Shown: positions 1 through 6,579 of the stretch, one piece after another | How the letters are laid out: the number at the start of each line of letters is the position of its first letter | Numbering within the stretch: position 1 is the stretch's first letter | Assembly: GCA_934486705.1 (NCBI GenBank) | Contig: CAKSQS010000076.1 | Location: 1-6,997 of the forward strand | Direction of reading: 5' to 3' | From: an uncultured Eubacteriales bacterium | GTDB taxonomy: Bacteria > Bacillota > Clostridia > Oscillospirales > Acutalibacteraceae | DNA: 6,997 nucleotides | The notes under the pieces: generated by a model | Database searches by the model: none | Told to the model about the DNA's origin: nothing | The model's input: the letters and a program-made list of their open reading frames with translations, nothing else | Translations under genes and position numbers: made by a program

Positions 1-900
1 CAAAACGCCGTATGCCGCATACTCACAAATGAACTGTATACCGGAAAGGTGATAAACGGCAAGGAAGAGGTTGAGGATTTTTTAACCGGCAAACGCGCCG
101 AGCGGGATGAAACCGAATGGATGGTAACCGAAAAGCCGGAGCTTAAAATTATAGAACCCGAGCTTTACGAACAGGTGCGGCAGATTATGAGCGAGCGTAA
201 CAAGCGCTTTAAAACGGATAATGTTAAGCAAAGTAATAAGCATTTGTTTTCAACACTTATAAAATGCAAGGAGTGCGGCTGGTCATTTAGGCGGAGTGTG
301 CGTAAATATAAAAACACATATATTAAGTGGGTATGTTCAGGTCACAACGGAAAGGGGGCGGACAGCTGCCCGAATGCCGTAACGGTTGTTGAAAATGAGC
401 TTATAGAGGTTTTGCAGAATTATTTCGTCGAATTACTCGCAAACAGAAAAAATGTTGTTAAATATGTAGTGGATGAATTTCGGCGTGTTTATAAGGCAAA
501 GGATGAAAATATCTCTTATGAAAAAGAGCTTAAAGCCAAAATTGCGAAGCTTGAAAACACAAGGCAAAAATATATAGATTTATACACCGACGATATTATA
601 ACAAGAGCCGAAATGAATGAAAAAATAGGCGGAAGCAAAAAAGAACTGGAAAGGCTTCAAAACGAGCTTAAAGCGGTTTCGTATCATCTTACAAAGGAAG
701 AACAGTTGGAGGGCATATTAAACAATACCTTTAAGGAAATTGCGGATATAACAGACGTCAGAAATATGACAAACGCCCAGTTGAAAAAAATCATTCAGAA
801 AATCGAGGTTGATAAGGACGGCAATGTGGATATATATTTACGCTTATTCGGCGAGCTTGGTTTGAATCAAAGCGTTCTAATATATGACAGCCGTACATAA
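1..900 (+). CDS. Large serine recombinase, C-terminal part (5' end outside window)
   Basis: Site-specific DNA integrase/excisionase of the large serine recombinase type. The frame is open from base 1, so the gene begins left of the window and the GTG at 49 is an internal codon. The visible 299 residues start in the end of the Recombinase domain (ILTNELYTGKVING, about residues 8-20). A zinc-ribbon follows, with cysteines at visible residues 89, 92, 112 and 123 (CKEC, then VCSG and SCPN). Next is a Lys/Glu-rich stretch (about 170-230) that should form the coiled coil these enzymes use for synapsis control. The catalytic serine domain is not in view. Coding is visibly more A-rich than the operon downstream, which fits a mobile origin. 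The 3' end overlaps a small ORF by 17 nt. Family assignment is firm; the type of element (ICE, phage or transposon) cannot be told. Confidence 0.93.
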   Translation, partial: QNAVCRILTNELYTGKVINGKEEVEDFLTGKRAERDETEWMVTEKPELKIIEPELYEQVRQIMSERNKRFKTDNVKQSNKHLFSTLIKCKECGWSFRRSVRKYKNTYIKWVCSGHNGKGADSCPNAVTVVENELIEVLQNYFVELLANRKNVVKYVVDEFRRVYKAKDENISYEKELKAKIAKLENTRQKYIDLYTDDIITRAEMNEKIGGSKKELERLQNELKAVSYHLTKEEQLEGILNNTFKEIADITDVRNMTNAQLKKIIQKIEVDKDGNVDIYLRLFGELGLNQSVLIYDSRT

Positions 901-1033
901 AGACGTTACCGAAAGGCTGAGACATGAAAATCCGCAGCTTTACAGACAGGTTAAAAAGGTACTGGAAAAAAACAAGCAGGAACGGCACATACGCGGCGGA
1001 ATGGCTACAAAAAGAAAATACAAAGGTGAATAA
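884..1033 (+). CDS. Small basic protein overlapping the recombinase 3' end
   Basis: A 49-residue ORF starts with ATG inside the last codons of the recombinase, in the +1 frame, and ends with TAA at 1031-1033. The product is highly charged: an amphipathic helical stretch (VTERLRHENPQLYRQVKKVL) is followed by a basic tail (GGMATKRKYKGE). No good ribosome binding site precedes the ATG, so translational coupling to the recombinase stop is the likely route of expression. The regular charge pattern and the tight overlap argue that it is real. The competing frame from 924 gives a less protein-like, cysteine-containing product. I do not recognise a named family. A role as an accessory to the recombinase, such as a directionality or regulatory factor, is a guess from position only. 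It could also be a detached C-terminus of an ancestral recombinase. Confidence 0.6.
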   Translation: MTAVHKDVTERLRHENPQLYRQVKKVLEKNKQERHIRGGMATKRKYKGE

Positions 1034-1047
1034 TGAATACGGAACAA

Positions 1048-1108
1048 CGCACCCGACCGACAGAAAGCTTTGCCGATCGGGTGCGCATTTTAATTATATG
1101 ATTTTTTT
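1048..1108 (+). terminator. Possible intrinsic terminator behind the recombinase
   Basis: Arms CGCACCCGA (1048-1056) and TCGGGTGCG (1077-1085) form a perfect 9-bp stem around a 20-nt loop. After the stem comes CATTTTAATTATATG and then seven T at 1102-1108. The T-run is not directly at the stem base and the loop is long, so termination may be weak. It lies between the small ORF and the promoter of the next operon, where a terminator is expected. It could equally be a dyad connected with the end of the mobile element. Confidence 0.5.
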
Positions 1109-1120
1109 GCCGAAAACCGC

Positions 1121-1149
1121 TTGTTTTTTTATTGTGCGCAGTGTATAAT
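1121..1149 (+). promoter_or_regulatory. Promoter of the four-gene operon
   Basis: TTGTTT (1121-1126) and a perfect TATAAT (1144-1149) are separated by 17 nt. Transcription would start near 1156, giving a short leader of about 35 nt before the start codon at 1192. The next three genes follow with almost no spacing, so this is probably the main promoter for 1192-5615. Confidence 0.75.
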
Positions 1150-1175
1150 CTACTTGTAAACCAATTGAAAAACTT

Positions 1176-1183
1176 AAGAGAGG
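1176..1183 (+). promoter_or_regulatory. Ribosome binding site that fixes the start at 1192
   Basis: AAGAGAGG lies 8 nt before ATG 1192. The frame is open further upstream to a GTG at 1132, but that codon would sit upstream of the -10 box and within the promoter. The conserved family N-terminus (KIITVSRQFGSGG) begins right after ATG 1192. Confidence 0.8.
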
Positions 1184-1191
1184 TTTGTTTT

Positions 1192-1785
1192 ATGGAAAAA
1201 AAAATTATTACGGTGAGCCGCCAATTCGGAAGCGGCGGAAGAACGGTCGGCAGACATCTTGCGGAAAAGCTGGGCGTGCCGTTTTATGATAAGGAGCTTG
1301 TAAAAAAGGTTGCGGAGGAAACAGGGCTTGACGCGGCGTTTGTTGAAGAAAAAGGAGAGTTTTCGCCCTCAAAAAGCTTTTTCAGCTTTGCTATGTCGCA
1401 GGGGGTTCAGTGCATGCCGAACGGGCTTTCGCTCTCGGATTTTATTTATTGCGCGCAGCGCCAGGTTATTTTAAAGCTTGCGGAGCAGCCCTGCGTGATA
1501 GTGGGCAGATGCGCGGATTTTATACTTAAGGACCGCGAGGATTGCTTTCATACGTTTATTCATTCCGATATTAAAAGCCGCGCGGAGCGTATTGTAAAGC
1601 TTTACGGCGAAAGCGAGAAAAAGCCGGAGCAGCGCCTTGCCGATAAGGATAAAAAAAGAAAAATGTATTATAAGCATTATACCGACCGCGAGTGGGGCGA
1701 CGCGATAAATTATGATATTTGCCTTGATTCGGGCAGGCTCGGTATTGATAAATGCGTTGATTTAATAATTGAGGCTATGAAATAA
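1192..1785 (+). CDS. Cytidylate kinase-like P-loop protein
   Basis: A 197-residue cytoplasmic protein of the cytidylate-kinase-like family (Cytidylate_kin2 type), related to CMP kinases that transfer phosphate from ATP to a nucleoside monophosphate. The N-terminus ITVSRQFGSGGRTVG (residues 6-20) is the family's P-loop; it has Arg where classical Walker A has Lys. VGRCADF (104-110) and a basic lid-like stretch (KDKKRKMYYKHYTDREWGD, 152-170) follow, then the closing INYDICLDSGRLG (172-184). Length is normal for the family. Housekeeping Cmk proteins are usually somewhat longer and have a classical GKS-type loop, so this is probably not the essential CMP kinase and its true substrate is unknown. 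It is the first gene of the operon; the transporter starts 16 nt after its stop. Confidence 0.85.
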   Translation: MEKKIITVSRQFGSGGRTVGRHLAEKLGVPFYDKELVKKVAEETGLDAAFVEEKGEFSPSKSFFSFAMSQGVQCMPNGLSLSDFIYCAQRQVILKLAEQPCVIVGRCADFILKDREDCFHTFIHSDIKSRAERIVKLYGESEKKPEQRLADKDKKRKMYYKHYTDREWGDAINYDICLDSGRLGIDKCVDLIIEAMK

Positions 1786-1801
1786 GAAGGATTTTTTCAA
1801 A

Positions 1802-3181
1802 ATGAAATTTGATTCAGGGAGTATGCGCGAGGGGCCCATACTCAAAAGCGTTATTATTTACACTATTCCGATAATTTTAACCGGACTTTTGCAGCTGCTT
1901 TTCAATGCGGCGGATCTGATAGTCGTAGGCTGGTTCAGCGGCAGCGATTCGGTGGCGGCTGTGGGGGCTACCGGTGCGCTTACCAATTTAATTGTAAACC
2001 TGTTTATAGGGCTTTCGGTGGGCGCGGGCGTTGCCGTGGCTCAGGGCTTGGGGGCAGGGAATGATAAAATAACCTCCGATGCGGTACATACCGCAATTCC
2101 CGTGGCGGTTATAAGCGGAATATTTTTAACGGTTATAGGCGTTCTTTTTTCAAGAAATTTTCTTGAACTTATGGGAACGCCCGAGGGAAAGCTTTTGAGC
2201 CTTTCCTCTGTTTATATGCAGATATACTTTTGCGGTATGACTTTCAGTATGCTTTATAACTTCGGCTCGGCAATTCTCCGTGCTGCGGGAGATACCCGTT
2301 CGCCGCTTATTTTCCTGACAATAGCGGGCGTGCTCAACGTTATACTAAATATTGTTTTTGTGGCGCTTTTCAAGCTTGATGTTGCGGGCGTTGCGCTTGC
2401 AACCTCTATTTCGCAGGCGGTTTCGGCGGTTTTGGTTTTGCGGGCGCTTATAAAACGGCAGGACGCGTGCCGTTTTGAGTTTAAAAAGATGTATATTCAC
2501 AAAAGCGCACTCCTCAGAATGGCGAGGATCGGAGTTCCCGCAGGGCTGCAGGGTTCGCTTTTCTCAATATCCAATGTACTTATACAGTCCTCTGTAAACT
2601 CGTTCGGCGCGGCGCATATGTCGGGCAGCGCGGCGGCTTCAAGCATTGAGGGCTTCTGCTACGTTACAATGAACTCATTCCACCAGACTGCGCTTAATTT
2701 CTGTGGGCAGAACTACGGCGCGGGCGACTTTAAGCGTGTAAAACGCATAACCTGGGTCTGCCTTATGACTGTGGCGGCGGCGGGTTTTATTGTGGGTAAC
2801 CTTTCATACATTTTCGGCAGAGAGCTGCTCGGAATATATATAACCGATTCGCCCGAGGCAATAAATTACGGTATGGAAAGGCTTAAATTTATGCTTATTC
2901 CGTATTTTCTTTGCGGAATAATGGATACCACCACCGGCGCTATGCGCGGTATAGGCTCATCGGTAATACCTATGATTATTACGGTGGTAGGGGTATGCGT
3001 TATGCGTATTGTGTGGATATACACCGTTTTTGCAATGCCGCAGTATCATACCTTTTCGGGACTGTTTATTTCTTACCCGATTTCTTGGCTGCTTACATTT
3101 GCGGCGCTTTTCATTTCGTTTATTACCGTAATGCGGCATAAAGAGAAAAAAATCAACGCTTTAAAGGGAGCTGCTTTGTGA
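1802..3181 (+). CDS. MATE family efflux transporter
   Basis: A 459-residue polytopic membrane protein of the multidrug and toxic compound extrusion family (MOP superfamily), which exports cationic drugs, metabolites or, in relatives, lipid-linked precursors using Na+ or H+ gradients. Two homologous halves are visible. The first begins IPIILTGLLQLLFNAADLI (residues 22-40) and carries AILRAAGDTRSP (157-168). The second begins GVPAGLQGSLFSISNVLIQS (244-263), with CGQNYGAGDFKRVKR (301-315) and MRGIGSSVIPM (381-391) as the matching loop. About twelve hydrophobic segments fit the family, and the C-terminus is a short basic cytoplasmic tail. AGAAGG lies 11 nt before the ATG. The TGA stop overlaps the GTG of the next gene (GTGA, 3178-3181). 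Its cargo cannot be read from the sequence. The partners suggest a cell-envelope precursor or natural product as well as a drug. Confidence 0.93.
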   Translation: MKFDSGSMREGPILKSVIIYTIPIILTGLLQLLFNAADLIVVGWFSGSDSVAAVGATGALTNLIVNLFIGLSVGAGVAVAQGLGAGNDKITSDAVHTAIPVAVISGIFLTVIGVLFSRNFLELMGTPEGKLLSLSSVYMQIYFCGMTFSMLYNFGSAILRAAGDTRSPLIFLTIAGVLNVILNIVFVALFKLDVAGVALATSISQAVSAVLVLRALIKRQDACRFEFKKMYIHKSALLRMARIGVPAGLQGSLFSISNVLIQSSVNSFGAAHMSGSAAASSIEGFCYVTMNSFHQTALNFCGQNYGAGDFKRVKRITWVCLMTVAAAGFIVGNLSYIFGRELLGIYITDSPEAINYGMERLKFMLIPYFLCGIMDTTTGAMRGIGSSVIPMIITVVGVCVMRIVWIYTVFAMPQYHTFSGLFISYPISWLLTFAALFISFITVMRHKEKKINALKGAAL

Positions 3182-4581
3182 GGAAATTATCCGTATTTTT
3201 TGCAATATTGTTTATAGTCTGCGCTATGCCCGCAGCGGCTGAGGGTGCTTCCGCTTCGCAGCTGAAGCTTTCGGGGCTTGATAAAAAGCTCACCGACGGC
3301 AATCACCTTACATCCGCCGATTGCGGCGAATTAAAAATAACCGCTGACGGCGAAATTTCATCGCTTTATATTATATTTCACAGCAAGGCGCAGGAATTTA
3401 ATGTAAGTTCGGGCGGGAAGACCAAAACCGTTAAAACCGATTTTCTTCATACCCTGACGGATGTTTCCGAGCTTAAAAGCAGTGAATTGACCGTAGATTT
3501 CGGCGGCGCGAAAATTTGTGATATATATGCCTTTTCCGCAGGTACTCTGCCCGATTTTGTCCAGACGTGGGAAAAGCCGCTTGAAAGAGCGGATATACTC
3601 CTTAACTCTTCGCATTCCGATGACGACCAGCTTTTCTTTGCTGGGCTTTTGCCTTATTACGCGGCGCGCGGCTGCGATATTCAGGTTGTGTACTATACCG
3701 ACCATAAAAATGAACCGCGCCGACGCCACGAGCTGTTGAATGGGCTGTGGACCGTGGGTATAAAGTATTACCCGATTATAAGCAATTTCCCCGATTATTA
3801 TTCGGAAACGATTGAGGGCGCGCTTAAAACCATTGCGACCGAGGGCTTTACCGAAAACGACGCGCTTGGTTTTCAGGTTGAAATGCTGCGCAGGTTTAAG
3901 CCGCAGGTTGTGGTAAGCCACGATTTTAACGGAGAATACGGCCACGGAATGCACAAGCTGAACGCCGCAATGATGAAAAAGGCGGTAGAAATATCGGGGG
4001 ATGATAAAAGCTTTCCCGAAACTGCCGAAAAATACGGCGTTTACACCCCGAAAAAGCTTTATGTACACCTTTACGGCGAAAATAAGATAGTAATGGATTA
4101 TGATACTCCGAGCGAGTTTTTCGGCGGCAAAACGCCCTTTGAAATGTCAAAACTCGGCTTTGCGGAGCATGTATCGCAGCAGGGAACATGGTTTAAAAGC
4201 TGGATGCTCGGCAAAAACGGCGAAATTACCAAGGCCTCGCAAATTAAAAAATATTCACCCTGCGAATACGGGCTTTATTTTACGGGCGTGGGCGCGGATG
4301 TTCAGAAAAACGATATGCTTGAAAACATAACGCTTTATTCCGAGCAGGAGCGAATACAGGCAGAGCAAGAGGCTGAAAAGCAACGCCTTTCCGAAAAGAA
4401 AAAGGCAGAGGAAAAAGCAAAAGCCGAGGCGGACAGAAAAGCGAAAAAGGCTGAAAAACGCAAAATCATAATTGCGGCTGTAGCTGCACCCATAGCCTTA
4501 TTTGTTATATTTATTATTGCAATAAACATTGCGGCAAGGCGCAAAGCCGCAAAACGCAGAAAAGCGCGGGGCAGGAAATGA
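3178..4581 (+). CDS. Secreted, membrane-anchored PIG-L family deacetylase
   Basis: A 467-residue zinc-dependent amidohydrolase of the PIG-L/LmbE family, which removes acetyl groups from N-acetylglucosaminyl-type substrates. Residues 1-23 form a signal peptide (KLSVFFAILFIVCAMPAAA). Residues about 28-125 look like a beta-rich, discoidin-like domain. The catalytic domain follows: HSDD at 146-149 is the zinc motif (usual HPDDE, with Ser for Pro and Asp for Glu), then VVYYTDH (170-176), SHDFNGEYGHGMH (247-259) with the second metal histidine, and DKSFPETAEKYGVYTPKKLY (276-295). Residues 388-428 form a Glu/Lys/Ala coiled coil, 430-451 a membrane helix, and the end is a very basic tail (ARRKAAKRRKARGRK). 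The enzyme should therefore act outside the cell, tethered to the membrane. It starts with GTG behind AAAGGGAG (7 nt spacing) and overlaps genes on both sides by 4 nt, implying coupled translation. The substrate is unknown. Confidence 0.87.
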   Translation: MRKLSVFFAILFIVCAMPAAAEGASASQLKLSGLDKKLTDGNHLTSADCGELKITADGEISSLYIIFHSKAQEFNVSSGGKTKTVKTDFLHTLTDVSELKSSELTVDFGGAKICDIYAFSAGTLPDFVQTWEKPLERADILLNSSHSDDDQLFFAGLLPYYAARGCDIQVVYYTDHKNEPRRRHELLNGLWTVGIKYYPIISNFPDYYSETIEGALKTIATEGFTENDALGFQVEMLRRFKPQVVVSHDFNGEYGHGMHKLNAAMMKKAVEISGDDKSFPETAEKYGVYTPKKLYVHLYGENKIVMDYDTPSEFFGGKTPFEMSKLGFAEHVSQQGTWFKSWMLGKNGEITKASQIKKYSPCEYGLYFTGVGADVQKNDMLENITLYSEQERIQAEQEAEKQRLSEKKKAEEKAKAEADRKAKKAEKRKIIIAAVAAPIALFVIFIIAINIAARRKAAKRRKARGRK

Positions 4582-5615
4582 ATATTGAAAAACAGGATAT
4601 ATGGCAGTATTTAAAAACAAATAAAAAGCCCGTTGTTCTTTACGGTATGGGCAACGGTGCGGATAAAATTATAAAAGCGCTTGAAAGCGTTGAGGTAAAG
4701 CCGTCGGGTGTGTTTGCAACCGACGGCTTTGTGCGGGATAAATTATTTCACGGTATGCGCCTTACCTCATACTCGGCGCTTAAAGAGCAATTAGGTGATA
4801 TGACGGTGCTTTTGTGTTTCGGTTCCTCAAGACCCGAGGTGCTTGAAAATATAAGGCGTATATCATCCGAACAGGAACTTTTAGTGCCCGATGTTCCCGT
4901 ATACGGCGGGGGACTTTTTAATTCGGAGTATGTGAATTGCAACATGGAGCGGCTTTTGTGGGTCTACTCGCATTTAGCGGATGATAAGTCCCGCATAACC
5001 TTTGAAAACACGGTGAATTTCAAGCTGAGCGGAAAGCCCGAATACCTGTACCGCTGCGAGGTTTCGCAGGACGAGCCGTACAATAGCTTTTTAACGCTCG
5101 GCGGGGCGGAAAATTATCTCGATCTCGGGGCGTATAACGGCGACACGGCGCTTGAATTTGCGGCGCGTGTTAAGGATTATGAAAGCATAACGGCGGTAGA
5201 ACCCGATAAAAAAAGCTTTAAAAAGCTGACCGCCAATACCGCAACGCTTGAAAATATAACCCTTATAAATGCCTGCATAGGCGAAAAAAGCGGCATTGCG
5301 GAATTTTCGGCGCATAAGGGGAGAGGCTCGGGCGTCGGAGTGGGGGAGGACTGCCGAATGATTTCGGTTGACTCCTTAAGCACTGATTTTTCTTTTATAA
5401 AAGCTGATGTTGAGGGCAGCGAGGTACAAATGATAAAGGGCGCGGAAAATACAATTCTGCGCTGCCGCCCTAAAATGCAGATAGCCTGCTACCACCGAAC
5501 GGGCGACCTTACGGACATACCGCAGGCGGTTTGCAAAATAAGGGACGATTACCGCATTTATATGCGGCATTTCCCGGGACTTCCCGCATGGGATATAAAT
5601 TACTATTTCGTTTGA
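4578..5615 (+). CDS. FkbM family methyltransferase with N-terminal Rossmann-like domain
   Basis: A 345-residue cytoplasmic SAM-dependent methyltransferase of the FkbM type, usually O-methylating sugars or polyketides. The C-terminal half is diagnostic: YLDLGAYNGDTALEF (180-194) is the SAM-binding motif I, AVEPD (206-210) the acidic loop, and FIKADVEGSEVQMIKGAE (273-290) with the following RPKMQIACYHR is the FkbM signature. Residues about 1-120 form a separate domain with VVLYGMGNGADKIIKALE (19-36) and VLLCFGSS (77-84). This resembles the nucleotide-binding fold found at the front of some glycan-modifying enzymes. The ATG overlaps the deacetylase stop (ATGA, 4578-4581), so it is co-translated. 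It is the last gene of the operon. Methylation of a sugar handled by the other three proteins is plausible but inferred. Confidence 0.88.
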   Translation: MNIEKQDIWQYLKTNKKPVVLYGMGNGADKIIKALESVEVKPSGVFATDGFVRDKLFHGMRLTSYSALKEQLGDMTVLLCFGSSRPEVLENIRRISSEQELLVPDVPVYGGGLFNSEYVNCNMERLLWVYSHLADDKSRITFENTVNFKLSGKPEYLYRCEVSQDEPYNSFLTLGGAENYLDLGAYNGDTALEFAARVKDYESITAVEPDKKSFKKLTANTATLENITLINACIGEKSGIAEFSAHKGRGSGVGVGEDCRMISVDSLSTDFSFIKADVEGSEVQMIKGAENTILRCRPKMQIACYHRTGDLTDIPQAVCKIRDDYRIYMRHFPGLPAWDINYYFV

Positions 5616-5636
5616 AAATTCCGTTCTGATTTTTTT

Positions 5637-5680
5637 ATTTCTTACAAAAATGTAAGAGATTTTATGAAAAGTGTAAGACA
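5637..5680 (+). promoter_or_regulatory. Candidate operator: dyad plus a third direct half-site
   Basis: TCTTACA (5640-5646) and TGTAAGA (5651-5657) form a perfect inverted repeat with an AAAA centre. With one G-T pair the dyad extends to 10 bp (5637-5660). TGTAAGA recurs at 5672-5678, exactly 21 bp after the first copy, which puts both on the same face of the helix. The cluster lies directly upstream of, or overlaps, the -35 region of the acetyltransferase promoter. Operators with TTACA/TGTAA arms are bound by several Bacillota regulators, including response regulators; which one applies here is unknown. The dyad could also be a weak terminator for the upstream operon, as it is followed by GATTTTATG. 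Confidence 0.5.
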
Positions 5681-5715
5681 AATCAATGGCAAGTGTTATG
5701 ATAATACATTATACT
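5675..5715 (+). promoter_or_regulatory. Promoter region of the acetyltransferase gene
   Basis: Two overlapping promoters are possible. AAGACA (5675-5680), 16 nt, TATGAT (5697-5702) would overlap the TGTAAGA half-site. ATGGCA (5686-5691), 18 nt, TATACT (5710-5715) is the alternative. Neither -35 box is close to consensus, which fits a promoter that needs an activator at the adjacent repeats. Which -10 box is used cannot be decided from the sequence. Confidence 0.5.
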
Positions 5716-5737
5716 GGAACATGAAATAAGGCTCTTA

Positions 5738-5763
5738 TGCCGACGGCAGAGTGCACGTCGGCA
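5738..5763 (+). other. Leader hairpin before the acetyltransferase gene
   Basis: TGCCGACG (5738-5745) and CGTCGGCA (5756-5763) make a perfect 8-bp stem with a 10-nt loop. It ends 8 nt before the ribosome binding site GAGGAG (5771-5776), and no T-run follows, so it is not a terminator. A smaller hairpin, ATAAG-GCT-CTTAT (5726-5738), abuts it. The pair could influence mRNA stability or translation. It matches no riboswitch class I know. Confidence 0.45.
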
Positions 5764-5784
5764 AAGCTGTGAGGAGAAACAATT

Positions 5785-6411
5785 ATGTCAGAAAAGAATT
5801 TAATTATCCGTCTTGAAACAAAAGACGATTACAGAAATACCGAAAACCTTACCCGCGAGGCATTTTGGAATGTTTATCGCCCCGGTTGTACGGAGCATTA
5901 TGTGCTGCACTGCTATCGGGATGACCCGGCGTTTGTGCCGGAGCTGGATTTTGTAATGGAGCAGGACGGCGAGCTGATAGGGCAGGTTATTTATGTGCGG
6001 TCGGAAATTGAGTGCGACGACGGAAGAAAGCTGCCGATTATGACCTTCGGTCCTATAGGCATTGCACCGAAATATAAGCGGCAGGGCTACGGCAAGCGAC
6101 TGCTTGATTATTCAATGGAAAAGGCTAAGGAAATGGGCGCAGGTGCGTTAGCTATTACCGGCAACATTCTGTTTTACGGAAAATCCGGCTTTGTTCCCGC
6201 AAAGACAAAGGGCGTGCGCTATGCGGACGACCCGGAAGCGGACTATTTCCTCATAAAGGAACTGACACCCGGTTTTTTGAGCGGCATTTCCGGCTCTTAT
6301 AAAGACCCCGAGGGGTATTTTGTCTGCGAGAAAAACCCTGAGGAATTTGAGCGATTTGAAGCTTCATTTCCGAAAAAAGAAAAGCTAAAGCTCCCCGGGC
6401 AGCTGTTCTGA
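5785..6411 (+). CDS. GNAT family N-acetyltransferase (YhbS-like)
   Basis: A 208-residue cytoplasmic acetyl-CoA-dependent N-acetyltransferase. The acetyl-CoA site is plain: FGPIGIAPKYKRQGYGKRLL (88-107), where RQGYGK (99-104) is the pyrophosphate-binding loop. ALAITGNILFYGKSGFVPA (121-139) closes the fold as in YhbS-type acetyltransferases. The N-terminal part (LIIRLETKDDYRNTENLTREAF) is the usual first strand and helix. The C-terminal 70 residues are an extension with no motif I recognise. The start is set by GAGGAG, 8 nt before ATG. It stands alone between a promoter and a terminator. The acceptor substrate cannot be predicted: small molecules, antibiotics and protein N-termini are all possible. 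Confidence 0.9.
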   Translation: MSEKNLIIRLETKDDYRNTENLTREAFWNVYRPGCTEHYVLHCYRDDPAFVPELDFVMEQDGELIGQVIYVRSEIECDDGRKLPIMTFGPIGIAPKYKRQGYGKRLLDYSMEKAKEMGAGALAITGNILFYGKSGFVPAKTKGVRYADDPEADYFLIKELTPGFLSGISGSYKDPEGYFVCEKNPEEFERFEASFPKKEKLKLPGQLF

Positions 6412-6466
6412 AAAGCGGTGTGCGGCGGATTTCTATTCGGAAAATACCTAAAAGCACCGTAGAAAC

Positions 6467-6495
6467 TGTGAGGGAAGCTTTCATAAGTTTCCACA
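6467..6495 (+). other. 3' UTR hairpin
   Basis: GGAAGCTT (6473-6480) pairs with AAGTTTCC (6485-6492) around a TCAT tetraloop, with one G-U pair. TGT (6467-6469) and ACA (6493-6495) could extend it across a bulge. It lies between the acetyltransferase stop and its terminator. The roughly 100 nt from 6412 to 6509 hold no other gene or element that I can support. The hairpin may stabilise the mRNA end; no function is proven. Confidence 0.35.
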
Positions 6496-6509
6496 AAATG
6501 CAGGATTAT

Positions 6510-6541
6510 AAAAAACGGCGCTCGGTAGGGCGCTGTTTTTT
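6510..6541 (+). terminator. Strong intrinsic terminator, possibly bidirectional
   Basis: AAAAAACGGCGC (6510-6521) pairs with GCGCTGTTTTTT (6530-6541) over 12 bp, including one G-U pair, around an 8-nt loop. The GC core flanked by an A-run and a T-run is typical of terminators that work in both directions. It ends the acetyltransferase transcript about 100 nt after the stop and insulates the promoter that begins 10 nt later. Confidence 0.85.
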
Positions 6542-6551
6542 GGCAAAGCTC

Positions 6552-6579
6552 TTGACAAACTACCTTCGGTAGGTATAGT
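6552..6579 (+). promoter_or_regulatory. Strong promoter of the decayed TetR/quinone reductase locus
   Basis: Consensus TTGACA (6552-6557) and TATAGT (6574-6579) are 16 nt apart. The spacer is filled by a palindrome, as in self-repressed TetR-family promoters. The promoter looks intact although the genes behind it are broken, so the locus may still be transcribed. Confidence 0.75.

Noticed and set aside
49..51. GTG as the start of the recombinase gene
   Set aside because: The frame is open to base 1 and the residues before it (ILTNELYTGK) belong to the conserved recombinase domain.
924..1148. 74-residue + strand ORF after the recombinase
   Set aside because: The frame beginning at 884 gives a more protein-like product and overlaps the recombinase stop; this ORF also runs through the dyad and the operon promoter.
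1132..1191. Upstream GTG start for the kinase-like gene
   Set aside because: It lies upstream of the -10 box and within the promoter, has no ribosome binding site, and precedes the conserved N-terminus.
3358..4068. 236-residue ORF on the minus strand
   Set aside because: Lies wholly inside the deacetylase gene, has no ribosome binding site, and its product shows no family motifs; the + strand has clear catalytic motifs.
5615..5635. Intrinsic terminator directly after the methyltransferase
   Set aside because: Only a short A/T-only stem precedes the T-run; there is no GC core, so it cannot be supported.
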